Positions 7,981 through 16,081 of a DNA stretch of 61,782 nucleotides are shown here, piece after piece; position 1 is the first letter of the stretch, and every line of letters starts with the position of its first letter. A program made the translations under genes and the position numbers. Source of the stretch: Arthrobacter nitrophenolicus (lineage in GTDB: Bacteria; Actinomycetota; Actinomycetes; Actinomycetales; Micrococcaceae); the NCBI RefSeq assembly GCF_000332815.1, contig NZ_AOFD01000023.1:1-61782 (forward strand), given 5' to 3'. The notes below the pieces were generated by a model. It was not told the DNA's origin and searched no databases. It saw only the letters and a program-made list of their open reading frames with translations.

Positions 7981-8748
7981 TTAGCCGGGACTTCCGCCCA
8001 GCACATCCACATGCACATGGTCGAGATGGCGAAGGATCTCGTTACCGGGTTCAGGTGCGTCGTAGTCCCGCCACTGCGCCCGGGAGCTGTGTGCGCTCCA
8101 AAACCGGTCGTCGAAGATCACGTACTGGATGTCCAGGTCCTCGGCGTGGGCGACGAGCCAGTGAGCCAGGATCCACCCCTGACGGCGGTTCTCCTCAGTC
8201 ACCGGGCGGAAGAAGACGTCGATGGCGCGGCCGTCGTAGTGCGTGGAGTCCGCCCCGTGGCCCTGGTCAACACCGCCCGGGGCGAACCCGCCCAGGCTTT
8301 GGTTGCCGAACGCTTCGGTCAATGCTCCGCGCAACTGCTCGGCGCGGGGTGTCAGGCCGGTGGCGCCGATGTCTTCTACCGGCAGGTCCCTGGCGGCCGA
8401 GCCCCGGCAGGCCAGGGAAGGGCCGGCACCGCCGGAAGGACCGTCGGCCAGCCGCTGCAGCACCGCCGAGTCGATGCCGGAGGTGTCCGGCGCCGCAACT
8501 CCCCGGGCCTGGAGTGCCACCGCAGTTGTGGCCAGCTTCGCTTGGTCCCGGCTCAGCCCCACTTCCCCCTCCGGCGTGTCGACGACGCACTCCGGCCGCC
8601 AGAGCAGAGAGCCGTCCCCGGTGCGCAATCCACTGAGTATGGCGGGGCCGAAGACAGCCAGCAGTGTCGCGAGCCCTACGAGCAGAAAAATGCTTAAGAG
8701 CAGCCGACGCGAGCCGTGCTGGCGCCGATGGGTCTTGTTGCCGTTCAT
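7981..8748 (-). CDS. Membrane-anchored protein with M15-like peptidase domain
   Basis: A 255-residue protein with a basic N-terminus, one membrane segment (about residues 15-38) and an extracytoplasmic domain. The C-terminal region carries STHYDGRAIDVFF and HLDHVHVDV, the His/Asp and HxH metal-ligand arrangement of D-Ala-D-Ala carboxypeptidase-like (M15/ARB_07466-type) domains. A function in peptidoglycan turnover is plausible but unproven; several such actinobacterial proteins are annotated only as hypothetical. The gene begins 10 bases after the GntR regulator stop on the same strand, so the two probably form an operon. Confidence 0.6.
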   Translation of the reverse strand: MNGNKTHRRQHGSRRLLLSIFLLVGLATLLAVFGPAILSGLRTGDGSLLWRPECVVDTPEGEVGLSRDQAKLATTAVALQARGVAAPDTSGIDSAVLQRLADGPSGGAGPSLACRGSAARDLPVEDIGATGLTPRAEQLRGALTEAFGNQSLGGFAPGGVDQGHGADSTHYDGRAIDVFFRPVTEENRRQGWILAHWLVAHAEDLDIQYVIFDDRFWSAHSSRAQWRDYDAPEPGNEILRHLDHVHVDVLGGSPG

Positions 8749-8758
8749 CGGCAGTCTC

Positions 8759-9559
8759 TTAGGACGGGAACGACTGCATGATGGACAGATGCCCTGCCCG
8801 GGCGGCGATCAGGCATTTGGCCAGGTAGAAGGGCCGGTTGTTCTGGCGGACGTACTGGGTGAGGACCAGCACCGGGTCCGAGCCGCGGAGGTCCAGCAGC
8901 TTGGCGCGGCTGGGGCCCACCTGGCTCAGGCTGATCTGGCATTCGCCCGGACCCGGAACCCGGCCCAGCTGGGTGGTGAGTGCGGCAAGCAGGGTCGCGC
9001 CGCCGTCGTCCTTTATTTCGAGGGGTGTGGCCGCGCCCTTGCCGAGGCTGACCGCCTGGGCGGTGACGTTTTCCTGCAGGTGGGCGATGGCTTCGCCGTC
9101 GCGGAGGAGGACGGATTCCCAGAGCCAGCATTCGGCGCCGGGGTCGACGCCGATGCCGGGGGCGACGAACTCGGAGGCCTCCTGCCGGACCACCTGGACG
9201 CGTTTGACCTCGATCTGCTGGCCCGGGCTGCCCAGGACCTCCTCGAACGGGCGGATCCGTTCGATGCCGATGCGGGGGAGGGTGTCCGAGACGAAGCGTC
9301 CGACGCCGCGCCGCGCCCTGATCAGGCCGTCCTCCTCGAGGAGCATGAGGGCTTCGCGGACTACAGTGCGGCTGACTTTCATGTCGGCGCCGAGTTCGGT
9401 TTCGGTGGGGATCATGGAGCCGGGCGTGAGGAGGCCGTTGCGGATGGCTTCGGCGATGCGCGAGTAGACGGCAACGCGGAGCGGCGATCCGGGCTGGGCT
9501 GCCACCGGCTGGGACAGGAACCGGGCGGCGTCCTGATGCACGTTTGCCTCGCTTTTCAT
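8759..9559 (-). CDS. GntR-family regulator, HutC/UTRA subfamily
   Basis: A transcription factor of 266 residues. The N-terminal winged helix spans about residues 28-95 (RIAEAIRNGLLTPGSMIPTE, then SRTVVREALMLLEEDGLI, the recognition region), and the remainder is a UTRA-type ligand-binding domain. ATG 9559 is chosen over longer starts because it follows a purine-rich stretch and gives the usual N-terminal length. Usual ligands of this subfamily are small sugars, amino acids or nucleosides. It is immediately upstream of the M15-like gene and within 3 kb of the nucleoside-salvage cluster, but its regulon cannot be read directly. Confidence 0.88.
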   Translation of the reverse strand: MKSEANVHQDAARFLSQPVAAQPGSPLRVAVYSRIAEAIRNGLLTPGSMIPTETELGADMKVSRTVVREALMLLEEDGLIRARRGVGRFVSDTLPRIGIERIRPFEEVLGSPGQQIEVKRVQVVRQEASEFVAPGIGVDPGAECWLWESVLLRDGEAIAHLQENVTAQAVSLGKGAATPLEIKDDGGATLLAALTTQLGRVPGPGECQISLSQVGPSRAKLLDLRGSDPVLVLTQYVRQNNRPFYLAKCLIAARAGHLSIMQSFPS

Positions 9560-9698
9560 GGTGGATCCGGGGAATTCCAGCCTAACAAGTGCTACGCGTT
9601 TGTTGGACAAGCCTGAGCGGGGACTAAGCGCCACCAACGCAGCAGGCCGCGCACCGCGCGTGGACGCGGCACACGGCCTGCTGCATCTGGGGTGTGCG

Positions 9699-11240
9699 CT
9701 AGCTGCGCGCGGATTCCTTCTCGCGCTCGGCCGTCTTGTAGGACTCCCAGAAGGTGGCCCCGGTGATGCCGAGGGGCCGCGGGTCGAAGACGGGGTCGAG
9801 GCCGAGCTTCTGCTGCCGCTCAAAGTCCTTGAGCGCCTTGAAGGCGGGCTTCTGCAGGACCAGGATGCCGACGATGTTCAGCCAGGCCATGAGCCCGACG
9901 CCGATATCGCCCATCACCCACGCGTCGGCGGCCGTGTTCACGCAGCCGTAGGCGGAGGCAACGAGGATGGCCACCTGCAACGCGACGGTGGTCGCGCGGC
10001 CGAGGCTGGTCCGCAGGCCCGGAATCATCTTGGCCGACGAGCTGCCCAGGAGGAAGCGCAGGTTGGTCTCGGCCATGTAGTAGTAGGCGATGACAGTGGT
10101 CAGGCAGAAGAAGACCAGCGTGATCGCGATGAACGCGGCACCGACGCCGGGGAAGACGGAGTCGAAGCCGGCCTGGACATATTGCGGCCCGACGACGGCG
10201 CTCGCCGAGAGCAGCCCGCCCTCGGCAAGGACCTCGCCGTCTTCGCTGCCGCCGGAGAAGACGCGGTAGGCGCCGGTGGAGAGGATCAGGAAGCCGGTGG
10301 CCGAGCAGACAAACAGTGTGTCGATGTACACCGCGAAGGCCTGGACCAGGCCCTGCTTTGCCGGGTGCGAGACTTCGGCGGCAGCGGCCGCGTGCGGGCC
10401 CGTGCCCTGGCCGGCCTCGTTCGAGTAGACGCCGCGCTTGACGCCCCACATGACGGCCAGGCCGATGATGGCGCCGAGGGCGGAGTCCATGCCGAAGGCG
10501 CTGCGGAACACCAGCGAGAGGATTTCCGGCAGCTGGGCGGCGTTGATGACGACGACGATCAGGGCGAGCAGGATGTAGCCGGCGGCCATGAACGGCACCA
10601 CGAACGATGCCACGCTGGCGATGCGCTTTACGCCGCCCATGACGACAAGTGCCAGGAGGATGACGGAGCCGACGGCCACGACCCACGACGGGATGGTCCA
10701 GGCGCCGCTGATGGCGGTGGCCATGGAGTTGGTCTGGACGCCCGGCATCAGGACGCCGCAGGCAAGGACAGTCACGGCGGCGAAGACGTAGCCGTAGACC
10801 TTGAAGAAGCCGGCGCCCTTGGTGTGGGCGAAGGCGCGGGAGAAGTAGTAGGCCGGGCCGCCGCGGTACTCGCCGGTCAGCGGGTCGCGGGTCTTGTACA
10901 TCTGGCCGAGGGTTGATTCGACGAACGACGTGGACGCGCCCAGGAAGGCGACGGCCCACATCCAGAACAGGGCGCCCGGTCCGCCGAAGGCAATGGCGGT
11001 GGCGACGCCGGCGACGTTGCCGGTGCCGACGCGTCCGGACAGGGACATGGCCAGGGCCTGGAACGAGGAGACGCCCGAGGCGGACTTCTCACCGTGGAGG
11101 AGCTGCTGGAACATGCCCTTGACGTGGCGGACCTGAAGGAAGCGTGTCCGGACGGAGAAGTAGACTCCGGTGGCAAGGCAGAGATAGACGAGCCAGTCGC
11201 TCCAGATCACGTTATTGATGGCTGATAAGGCATCGCTCAT
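9699..11240 (-). CDS. Alanine/glycine:cation symporter (AGCS family)
   Basis: Sodium- or proton-coupled importer of small neutral amino acids, 513 residues with about 11 hydrophobic segments. Family signatures are present: GRVGTGNVAGVATAIAFGG after TM2 and NEAGQGTGPHAAAAA in mid-protein. The ATG at 11240 follows GGAGGG at somewhat long spacing and is the usual start before the first membrane segment (NVIWSDWLVYLCLATGVYF). The gene is monocistronic as far as can be seen. Its leader contains the inverted repeat GCCCACC/GGTGGGC (11369-11375 and 11389-11395), shared with the divergent methyltransferase. Confidence 0.92.
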   Translation of the reverse strand: MSDALSAINNVIWSDWLVYLCLATGVYFSVRTRFLQVRHVKGMFQQLLHGEKSASGVSSFQALAMSLSGRVGTGNVAGVATAIAFGGPGALFWMWAVAFLGASTSFVESTLGQMYKTRDPLTGEYRGGPAYYFSRAFAHTKGAGFFKVYGYVFAAVTVLACGVLMPGVQTNSMATAISGAWTIPSWVVAVGSVILLALVVMGGVKRIASVASFVVPFMAAGYILLALIVVVINAAQLPEILSLVFRSAFGMDSALGAIIGLAVMWGVKRGVYSNEAGQGTGPHAAAAAEVSHPAKQGLVQAFAVYIDTLFVCSATGFLILSTGAYRVFSGGSEDGEVLAEGGLLSASAVVGPQYVQAGFDSVFPGVGAAFIAITLVFFCLTTVIAYYYMAETNLRFLLGSSSAKMIPGLRTSLGRATTVALQVAILVASAYGCVNTAADAWVMGDIGVGLMAWLNIVGILVLQKPAFKALKDFERQQKLGLDPVFDPRPLGITGATFWESYKTAEREKESARS

Positions 11241-11368
11241 AAGTGTGGGTTCCCTCCATAAAGAGCGTGTCAGATGCGGGTGGTGCTTCTGCGCCACCGG
11301 TGGATGTCGTGGCGCGCACCACACAAAACCTGTGAAGCTTCTCACAAAGCGCCGGGGGAGTCCATTTG

Positions 11369-11395
11369 GCCCACCCTAGGCGAATAATGGTGGGC
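11369..11395. promoter_or_regulatory. Inverted repeat between AGCS symporter and methyltransferase
   Basis: GCCCACC at 11369-11375 and GGTGGGC at 11389-11395 form a perfect 7-bp inverted repeat with 13-base spacing in the divergent intergenic region. It could be an operator for either gene. No convincing -10/-35 pair is apparent nearby. Confidence 0.3.
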
Positions 11396-11414
11396 AACCA
11401 GGAAAGGAGTGGTC

Positions 11415-12068
11415 ATGGAACCTGGGATGCGCCGCTTTCAGCACCCCTGCTTTGCGCGTGCCTTCGCACGGGGGGTGGAAGGGATGGACCGCCGCGGGGC
11501 AACTGAGCACCGCCGGCGCATGCTGGCCGGCCTGCACGGTTCAGTCATCGAAATCGGTGCGGGGACTGGATCCTCTTTTGCGCTCTACCCGCCCGCTGTC
11601 ACCCACGTCCTGGCGCTGGAACCCGACGACTATCTGAGGAGCCTGGCCCAGGAACAGGCCGCCAATGCCAGTGTCCCAGTGACTGTGGTCTCGGCTGCAG
11701 GGGAGCACATCCCTGCCGAAAGCGGAAGCGCGGACGCCGTGGCTGCGAGCCTCGTTCTGTGCAGTGTTGAGGACCAGGCCGCCGTTCTCGCGGAAATCCG
11801 GCGCGTCCTGCGGCCCGGCGGAACTCTTGCCTACTACGAACACGTCCGTTCCGACCGCCCTTTCCTTGCAGCAGTGGAAGACCTGATCACGCCCGTCTGG
11901 CGGCGTTTCATGGGCGGGTGCCACCTCAACCGGGACACGCTGCAGGCCATCACCGCAGCAGGTTTCACGGTCCAGGACAACGAGCGGTTCAGGTTCGTGG
12001 TGCAGCAGCTGAACCCGCCCCTGGCCCACATCCTGGGCACCGCCACGAGCCCCGGGCCGCCCGGCTGA
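11415..12068 (+). CDS. Class I SAM-dependent methyltransferase
   Basis: A 217-residue methyltransferase with the standard Rossmann motifs: motif I VIEIGAGTGSS, acidic loop LALEPDD, the LVLCSVEDQ block, then EIRRVLRPGGTLAYYEH (post-motif). The closest family pattern is the Methyltransf_11 group. ATG 11415 is preferred to GTG 11409 because AGGAG occupies 11405-11409 and would overlap the GTG. Substrate unknown: it could be a small molecule, a quinone-like lipid or an arsenic/thiol compound, and nothing in the neighbours resolves it. Confidence 0.85.
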   Translation: MEPGMRRFQHPCFARAFARGVEGMDRRGATEHRRRMLAGLHGSVIEIGAGTGSSFALYPPAVTHVLALEPDDYLRSLAQEQAANASVPVTVVSAAGEHIPAESGSADAVAASLVLCSVEDQAAVLAEIRRVLRPGGTLAYYEHVRSDRPFLAAVEDLITPVWRRFMGGCHLNRDTLQAITAAGFTVQDNERFRFVVQQLNPPLAHILGTATSPGPPG

Positions 12069-12209
12069 CACCACCGGTGCGTCGCAGTTCAGCAGCAGCC
12101 GGCCGACGAAGACGGGGGCTTTTGACCCTACTTCAGGTTCCGGCGCCGCCCCTAGCCTGAGAGAAGAAGGGCGGCGCACGGCCGCCTGCCGGACTCCGGG
12201 AGGCACAGG

Positions 12210-12896
12210 GTGAAATCGGCAAACACAAGCATCGTCGGAGGCATCGTCCTGATGCTGGTGGGTGTGCTGTGGCTCCTCGACCGGCTGGGCGTGGTGGAGA
12301 GTGCAGCCCTCCTGGCGCCGCTGGTCTTCGCCGGCGCCGGGGTGTTGTTCCTGTCCCTGTTCGCCCGACGCCGGGAGAACTGGTGGGCGGCCATCCCCGG
12401 TTCGGTGTTCCTGGGCCTGGCTGCCGTAGCCACCGCCACGCGGTTCACCGGGAACAGCGCGGCCGGCGCCTTCCTGTTCCTCTTCATGGCCGGGGGCTTC
12501 GCAGCCGTCTACCTTCGGGAACGCGGGAATTGGTGGGCCCTGATCCCGTGCGGGGTGATGCTGACACTTGCACTGATCGTGACCATCCCGCAGCAGCTGC
12601 AGGGTACCCCCGTCGCGGCCGTCCTGTTCCTGGGGCTGGCGGCCACTTTCGGTGCGCTGTCCCTCGTCCCGGTCCGGACTGCCGACCGCGTGGAGCGCAT
12701 GAAGTGGCCCTTGATTCCGGCTGCAGTCCTTGCAGTGCTGGGAGTGATTTTCGCGCTGCAGTCGATGGCGCAGCTCATCCCCCTGGACTTCGCCGTCCCC
12801 GCGGTCATGATCCTCGCCGGGATCACCCTGATGGTTTACGCCTACTTCGCCCGTCACGGCAGGCAGCACAACATCCAGGGACCCAGCGCCGGCTGA
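12210..12896 (+). CDS. Polytopic membrane protein (DUF5668/LiaF-like N-terminus)
   Basis: A 228-residue protein with about seven hydrophobic segments spaced evenly through its length. Residues 7-28 (SIVGGIVLMLVGVLWLLDRL) resemble the membrane repeat of DUF5668/LiaF-type envelope-stress proteins; the rest shows GNWW- and ENWW-type turns at internal repeats (RRRENWWAAIP and RERGNWWALIP), hinting at an internal duplication. GTG 12210 follows GGGAGG. Function unknown. Confidence 0.6.
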   Translation: MKSANTSIVGGIVLMLVGVLWLLDRLGVVESAALLAPLVFAGAGVLFLSLFARRRENWWAAIPGSVFLGLAAVATATRFTGNSAAGAFLFLFMAGGFAAVYLRERGNWWALIPCGVMLTLALIVTIPQQLQGTPVAAVLFLGLAATFGALSLVPVRTADRVERMKWPLIPAAVLAVLGVIFALQSMAQLIPLDFAVPAVMILAGITLMVYAYFARHGRQHNIQGPSAG

Positions 12897-12939
12897 CCCT
12901 CAGATCCCCGGCGGCTGGCATGCCGGCTGGGGCGCCGAC

Positions 12940-13743
12940 TTACCCGGTCCGGGATTCCGCGGCCACGTGCCGTCCACCGGTTTCCGCCTCGGCCAGTTCC
13001 CAGTGCCGCCGGAGCCCGTCGGCGAGCCGCTGCGGCTCGATGCGGTGCGGCGGGTCGAAGTGGTGGCGCCGGGGGAAGACCTCAAGGTGGAAGTCCGGGA
13101 AGAAGACCCGGGCAAGCCTGGCTGCAGTGTCACCGTAGTCATCCGGATGGCTCAGGCCGCCGAGGGCGAAGAAGACGGGGTGGCTGAAGGCGGCCAGCCG
13201 GGACCTGTCCAGGTCGTAGTTGTCGAAGTTCCTGAGGAACGCTCTGATGCCCGCGGGACGCTTGGCCATCCAGGGCGGCGGGGGACCGGGCTCCGGCGGC
13301 GGAAGGACGACGTCGGGCCTTACTCCCAGCCGCATGAAGGCGGGGAGGAACTGCTCGGGAGGGAGGGATTCCAGGTGCCTGTACCCCTTCCGGTGTTCGG
13401 CGTAGGCCGGGCTCCAGTCCCAGTTCCCCGCCCAGGCCGGCTCGAGCAGGGCCAGGCTCTGCAGCCTTTCGGGGTGTTTGGCGGCCACCGCCAGCGCTAC
13501 GGAGCCGCCCCCTGAGTAGCCCGCCAGGTGGAACGTGTCCCAGCCCCGCGCGTCCGCCTCGCGCAGGACACCAGCAACCTCCGTGTCCAGGGTCCAGTCC
13601 GCGGGCGGTGCATCGCCCCTGTAGAGCTCGAGGTCTTTGGCGACCGCCTCCACGCCCGGCCCGAGGGCCTCTATAAGGGCCGAGTAGGCCAAGGGTGCGG
13701 GCAGGACGGCACCGGGTAGCAGGATGGCCCGAATCGGTTGCAT
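12940..13743 (-). CDS. Alpha/beta-hydrolase
   Basis: Alpha/beta-hydrolase-fold protein of 267 residues. The nucleophile elbow GYSGGG (Ser at about 75) lies in HLAGYSGGGSVALAVAAKHPE; a probable acid is in the HPDDYGDT region and the catalytic His in PRRHHFDPP near the C-terminus. No lid or signal peptide is apparent, so it is cytoplasmic. Substrate cannot be inferred; neighbours are unrelated. The start at 13743 is the first ATG giving MQPIRAILLPGAVLP; a weak GGG motif precedes it. Confidence 0.8.
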   Translation of the reverse strand: MQPIRAILLPGAVLPAPLAYSALIEALGPGVEAVAKDLELYRGDAPPADWTLDTEVAGVLREADARGWDTFHLAGYSGGGSVALAVAAKHPERLQSLALLEPAWAGNWDWSPAYAEHRKGYRHLESLPPEQFLPAFMRLGVRPDVVLPPPEPGPPPPWMAKRPAGIRAFLRNFDNYDLDRSRLAAFSHPVFFALGGLSHPDDYGDTAARLARVFFPDFHLEVFPRRHHFDPPHRIEPQRLADGLRRHWELAEAETGGRHVAAESRTG

Positions 13744-13802
13744 GGGAAAACCCTACGCCGCAACCGGCAGTAAACAAGGGGGCTTGAGACGCGGCTGCGC
13801 AG

Positions 13803-14188
13803 CTACTTCCCGGCGGTCTTCGGCGCCCGGACCTTGGGTTCCTTCGCCGGGAGCGTGGACACGAATTCGTAGGCTTGGTGACCCAGGCCTTGGCCCGGGC
13901 ATCGTCGCCGTCGCCCTCCTCGTTCCACACCTCGGGAAGCCCGGAGTAGCCGGCCATGGGGCGGTCTGCCGGACCGAAGGGGACAGTCCGTTCAGAGGAT
14001 TCCAGCATCACCCGGTCCTCGTCCGAGAGCTTCACGCCGATGGTGGGGCCGAAGAGCCCGGCAAACATGTTGCCGTTGACGAACGCGCCCAGGTTGCCGA
14101 ACATCGGCTTCACCACGACGTCGGGCTGGTCCGGCACCACCGACCGGAAGCGTTCCTTGTCTTCTTCGCTTGCTTTGGGCATCTCCAT
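13803..14188 (-). pseudogene. TfoX N-terminal domain protein, frameshifted near C-terminus
   Basis: Small TfoX-N family protein, about 128 residues when repaired. The family block VVVKPMFGNLGAFVNGNMFAG occurs at about residues 24-44, followed by GVKLSDED and RPMAGYSGLPEVW. Near 13874 one base is missing: reading AWVTKAYEFVSTLPAKEP requires an extra G/C, after which the frame ends at 13803 in a basic PKVRAPKTAGK tail. As written, the frame runs about 670 bases into the neighbouring hydrolase. TfoX-like domains occur in competence regulators of other bacteria; stand-alone actinobacterial versions are uncharacterised. Confidence 0.75.
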
Positions 14189-14299
14189 GGCTGGTTCCCC
14201 CGTTCAAAGAGTGCTGCTCGATGTGAGTGCAGACTATGCCATTCGCCCGGCCGGTCGAGGGGCCTGCCGGTGCCCTGTGACGTGCTTGGCTAGGCAAAT

Positions 14300-14467
14300 C
14301 TGAAAAGTCCTGTAGTGTTGAACCCGTTGTTGTGTTTGCATTTGGTAGTTCAGGCAGTACGCGCGGTCGAAAGTCCGCGTTCTTCTGAAGTAGCGGTTTT
14401 GAACACCCCACACCGGAGGGCCCGAAAGTCGGGACTTTCCCTCCACCTTCACGAAGGACAAAAAATA
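14300..14467 (+). promoter_or_regulatory. Long structured 5' leader of cspA
   Basis: Upstream of the cold-shock gene is a leader of about 150 bases without an open gene. Near its end, GGAGG (14415-14419) pairs with CCTCC (14440-14444) around the inner perfect hairpin GAAAGTC-GG-GACTTTC (14424-14439). Thus an SD-like GGAGG is sequestered in a stem about 25 bases before the real GAAGGA site and ATG. A second GAAAGTC occurs at about 14369. Long leaders that refold with temperature are known for cold-shock genes; a similar role here is inference. Confidence 0.5.
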
Positions 14468-14671
14468 ATGGCTACTGGCACCGTCAAATGGTTTAACGCT
14501 GAAAAGGGCTTCGGCTTCATCTCCCCGGACGACTCCTCGCAGGACGTTTTCGCGCACTACTCCGCGATCAACTCCAACGGCTTCCGCTCCCTCGAAGAGA
14601 ACCAGAAGGTTTCCTTCGACACCGAGCAGGGCCCCAAGGGTCCCCAGGCCACCAACATCCAGGCTCTCTAA
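14468..14671 (+). CDS. cspA: Cold-shock protein (CspA family)
   Basis: A 67-residue single cold-shock domain protein that binds single-stranded RNA/DNA and acts as an RNA chaperone. Both nucleic-acid-binding motifs are intact: RNP-1 as KGFGFISP and RNP-2 as [10 protein letters not shown] 14468 follows GAAGGA and begins [10 protein letters not shown], the universal CSP start. It is monocistronic: an intrinsic terminator follows and a structured leader precedes. Confidence 0.97.
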   Translation: MATGTVKWFNAEKGFGFISPDDSSQDVFAHYSAINSNGFRSLEENQKVSFDTEQGPKGPQATNIQAL

Positions 14672-14705
14672 TTTCCTAGAGTTCCGGGACCGTTAGGTTT
14701 CTCGA

Positions 14706-14740
14706 AGCAGGGCTTGCCGTCATGGCAAGCCCTGCTTTTG
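14706..14740 (+). terminator. Rho-independent terminator of cspA
   Basis: AGCAGGGCTTGCC (14706-14718) pairs perfectly with GGCAAGCCCTGCT (14724-14736) across a 5-base loop, followed by TTTTG. The 13-bp stem and T-run make a textbook terminator. A possible upstream start for the next gene (14722) lies inside it and is therefore unlikely. Confidence 0.9.
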
Positions 14741-14787
14741 TTAACCCGGCTGTGCTGCTTCTTCCTTCATCCCATCCTCCTGACAGA

Positions 14788-16074
14788 ATGGCCAGCATGG
14801 ACAGCACCGAAACCGTTCCGGCCCTCGACCTGCGGATCAGCATCGAAGATACCGAACCGCTTATCTGGCGAAGGCTGCTGGTTCCTGAAGCGCTGACAGT
14901 GGAGCAATTCCACCTGGTCGTCCAAGCCGCCTTCGGCTGGGAAAACCGCCATCTATACGGCATCCAGACCACGGACAGAACTGGCAGGAAGCGGACAATC
15001 ACCGATCCCGACGACGGCCAGGACGGTTTCCGCGCAGAGGCCCCATCCGGCGTCGTACTTTCCGAGCTCCTGGACCCGGCGAAGGCGGGCATGGCCTTTG
15101 ACTATGACTACGACTTCGGCGACAACTGGACACACCATGTGGAGCTGGTGGGCAGCGGCAAGCTTAATCCGGCCGAGCTACGGTTCGTGGATGGGGCCAA
15201 CCGTGGCCCGGTGGAGGACTCTGGCGGACCGTTCGGCTACAGGCAGTTGATGGAGGCCTTGGCGGATGATCACCATCCGGAGCATTCCGAGGCACGGTCC
15301 TGGACTTTTCAAGTGACAGGCGAGTTTAGGCCGTTCGACCCCACGGCTCTGGATCCAGAGGCCATCAACCGCCGGCTCCGGATGCTGAGCCTGCAGTGGT
15401 GGCCGCAGCCACTCACTGATCAGGAACGCAGCATGGCGCTGGGCCCCATCTTGTGGTTCCTGCACGCTGCCTCCGGTGACGGGCTGGAGCTGACCAAGGA
15501 CGGCTACCTGAAGCCTGCTGTGGTCAAACAGGCGCTGGAAGAGCTGGGGTGGGACAGCAGGATCGTCGGCAAAGGCAACCGTGAGAGCCAGACCCCGCCC
15601 ATCCTCGAACTGCGGCAGCACATGCTTGACTGGAAGCTGCTGCAAAAACGGAAGGGCCGGCTGCTCCTGGCGCCGCGCGGGCGCCACTACATCGGCCGTC
15701 CGGACGAGCTTTGGGACTACATGGTGGAGACCATCGCGCTCCCGGAACACCCTGCCGTATACCTGACCACCCGGCTCTATATGGACTGGCTCATCAGCGG
15801 CATCGCACCGCCGCTGACCGAGCGGGTTGACGTGATCCGCAGTGAACTGGAAGCGGCAGGCATGGTCACCCGGTCCGGTCATCCGATACCGGCGGAATGG
15901 GCCGTGGACATTAACCGGACGGTCCGCTGGAACCTCAAGTGTCTGCAGCTCATGGGTCCAAAAAAGAACTACTTCGACCGGGCACTCGTCACCGACGGCG
16001 GCCTGAAGTTCGCCCTGCAGGCCCGGGAGTTCGCCGGGCAGCACGTTCCCGAGGGTCTGCTGCTCCCAAGATAG
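14788..16074 (+). CDS. Plasmid pRiA4b ORF-3-like family protein
   Basis: A 428-residue protein. Its N-terminal ~180 residues match the pRiA4b ORF-3 family: LRISIEDTEPLIWRRLLVP, VEQFHLVVQAAFGWENRHLY and FDYDYDFGDNWTHHVELV. The C-terminal half is a helical region without a motif I know. ATG 14788 or 14797 are equally possible (no clear ribosome binding site); 14722 is rejected because it lies in the cspA terminator. The family is widespread in actinobacteria and transposon passengers, but its function is not established. It ends seven bases before the convergent ctaD stop. Confidence 0.8.
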   Translation: MASMDSTETVPALDLRISIEDTEPLIWRRLLVPEALTVEQFHLVVQAAFGWENRHLYGIQTTDRTGRKRTITDPDDGQDGFRAEAPSGVVLSELLDPAKAGMAFDYDYDFGDNWTHHVELVGSGKLNPAELRFVDGANRGPVEDSGGPFGYRQLMEALADDHHPEHSEARSWTFQVTGEFRPFDPTALDPEAINRRLRMLSLQWWPQPLTDQERSMALGPILWFLHAASGDGLELTKDGYLKPAVVKQALEELGWDSRIVGKGNRESQTPPILELRQHMLDWKLLQKRKGRLLLAPRGRHYIGRPDELWDYMVETIALPEHPAVYLTTRLYMDWLISGIAPPLTERVDVIRSELEAAGMVTRSGHPIPAEWAVDINRTVRWNLKCLQLMGPKKNYFDRALVTDGGLKFALQAREFAGQHVPEGLLLPR

Positions 16075-16081
16075 CTTTCAG

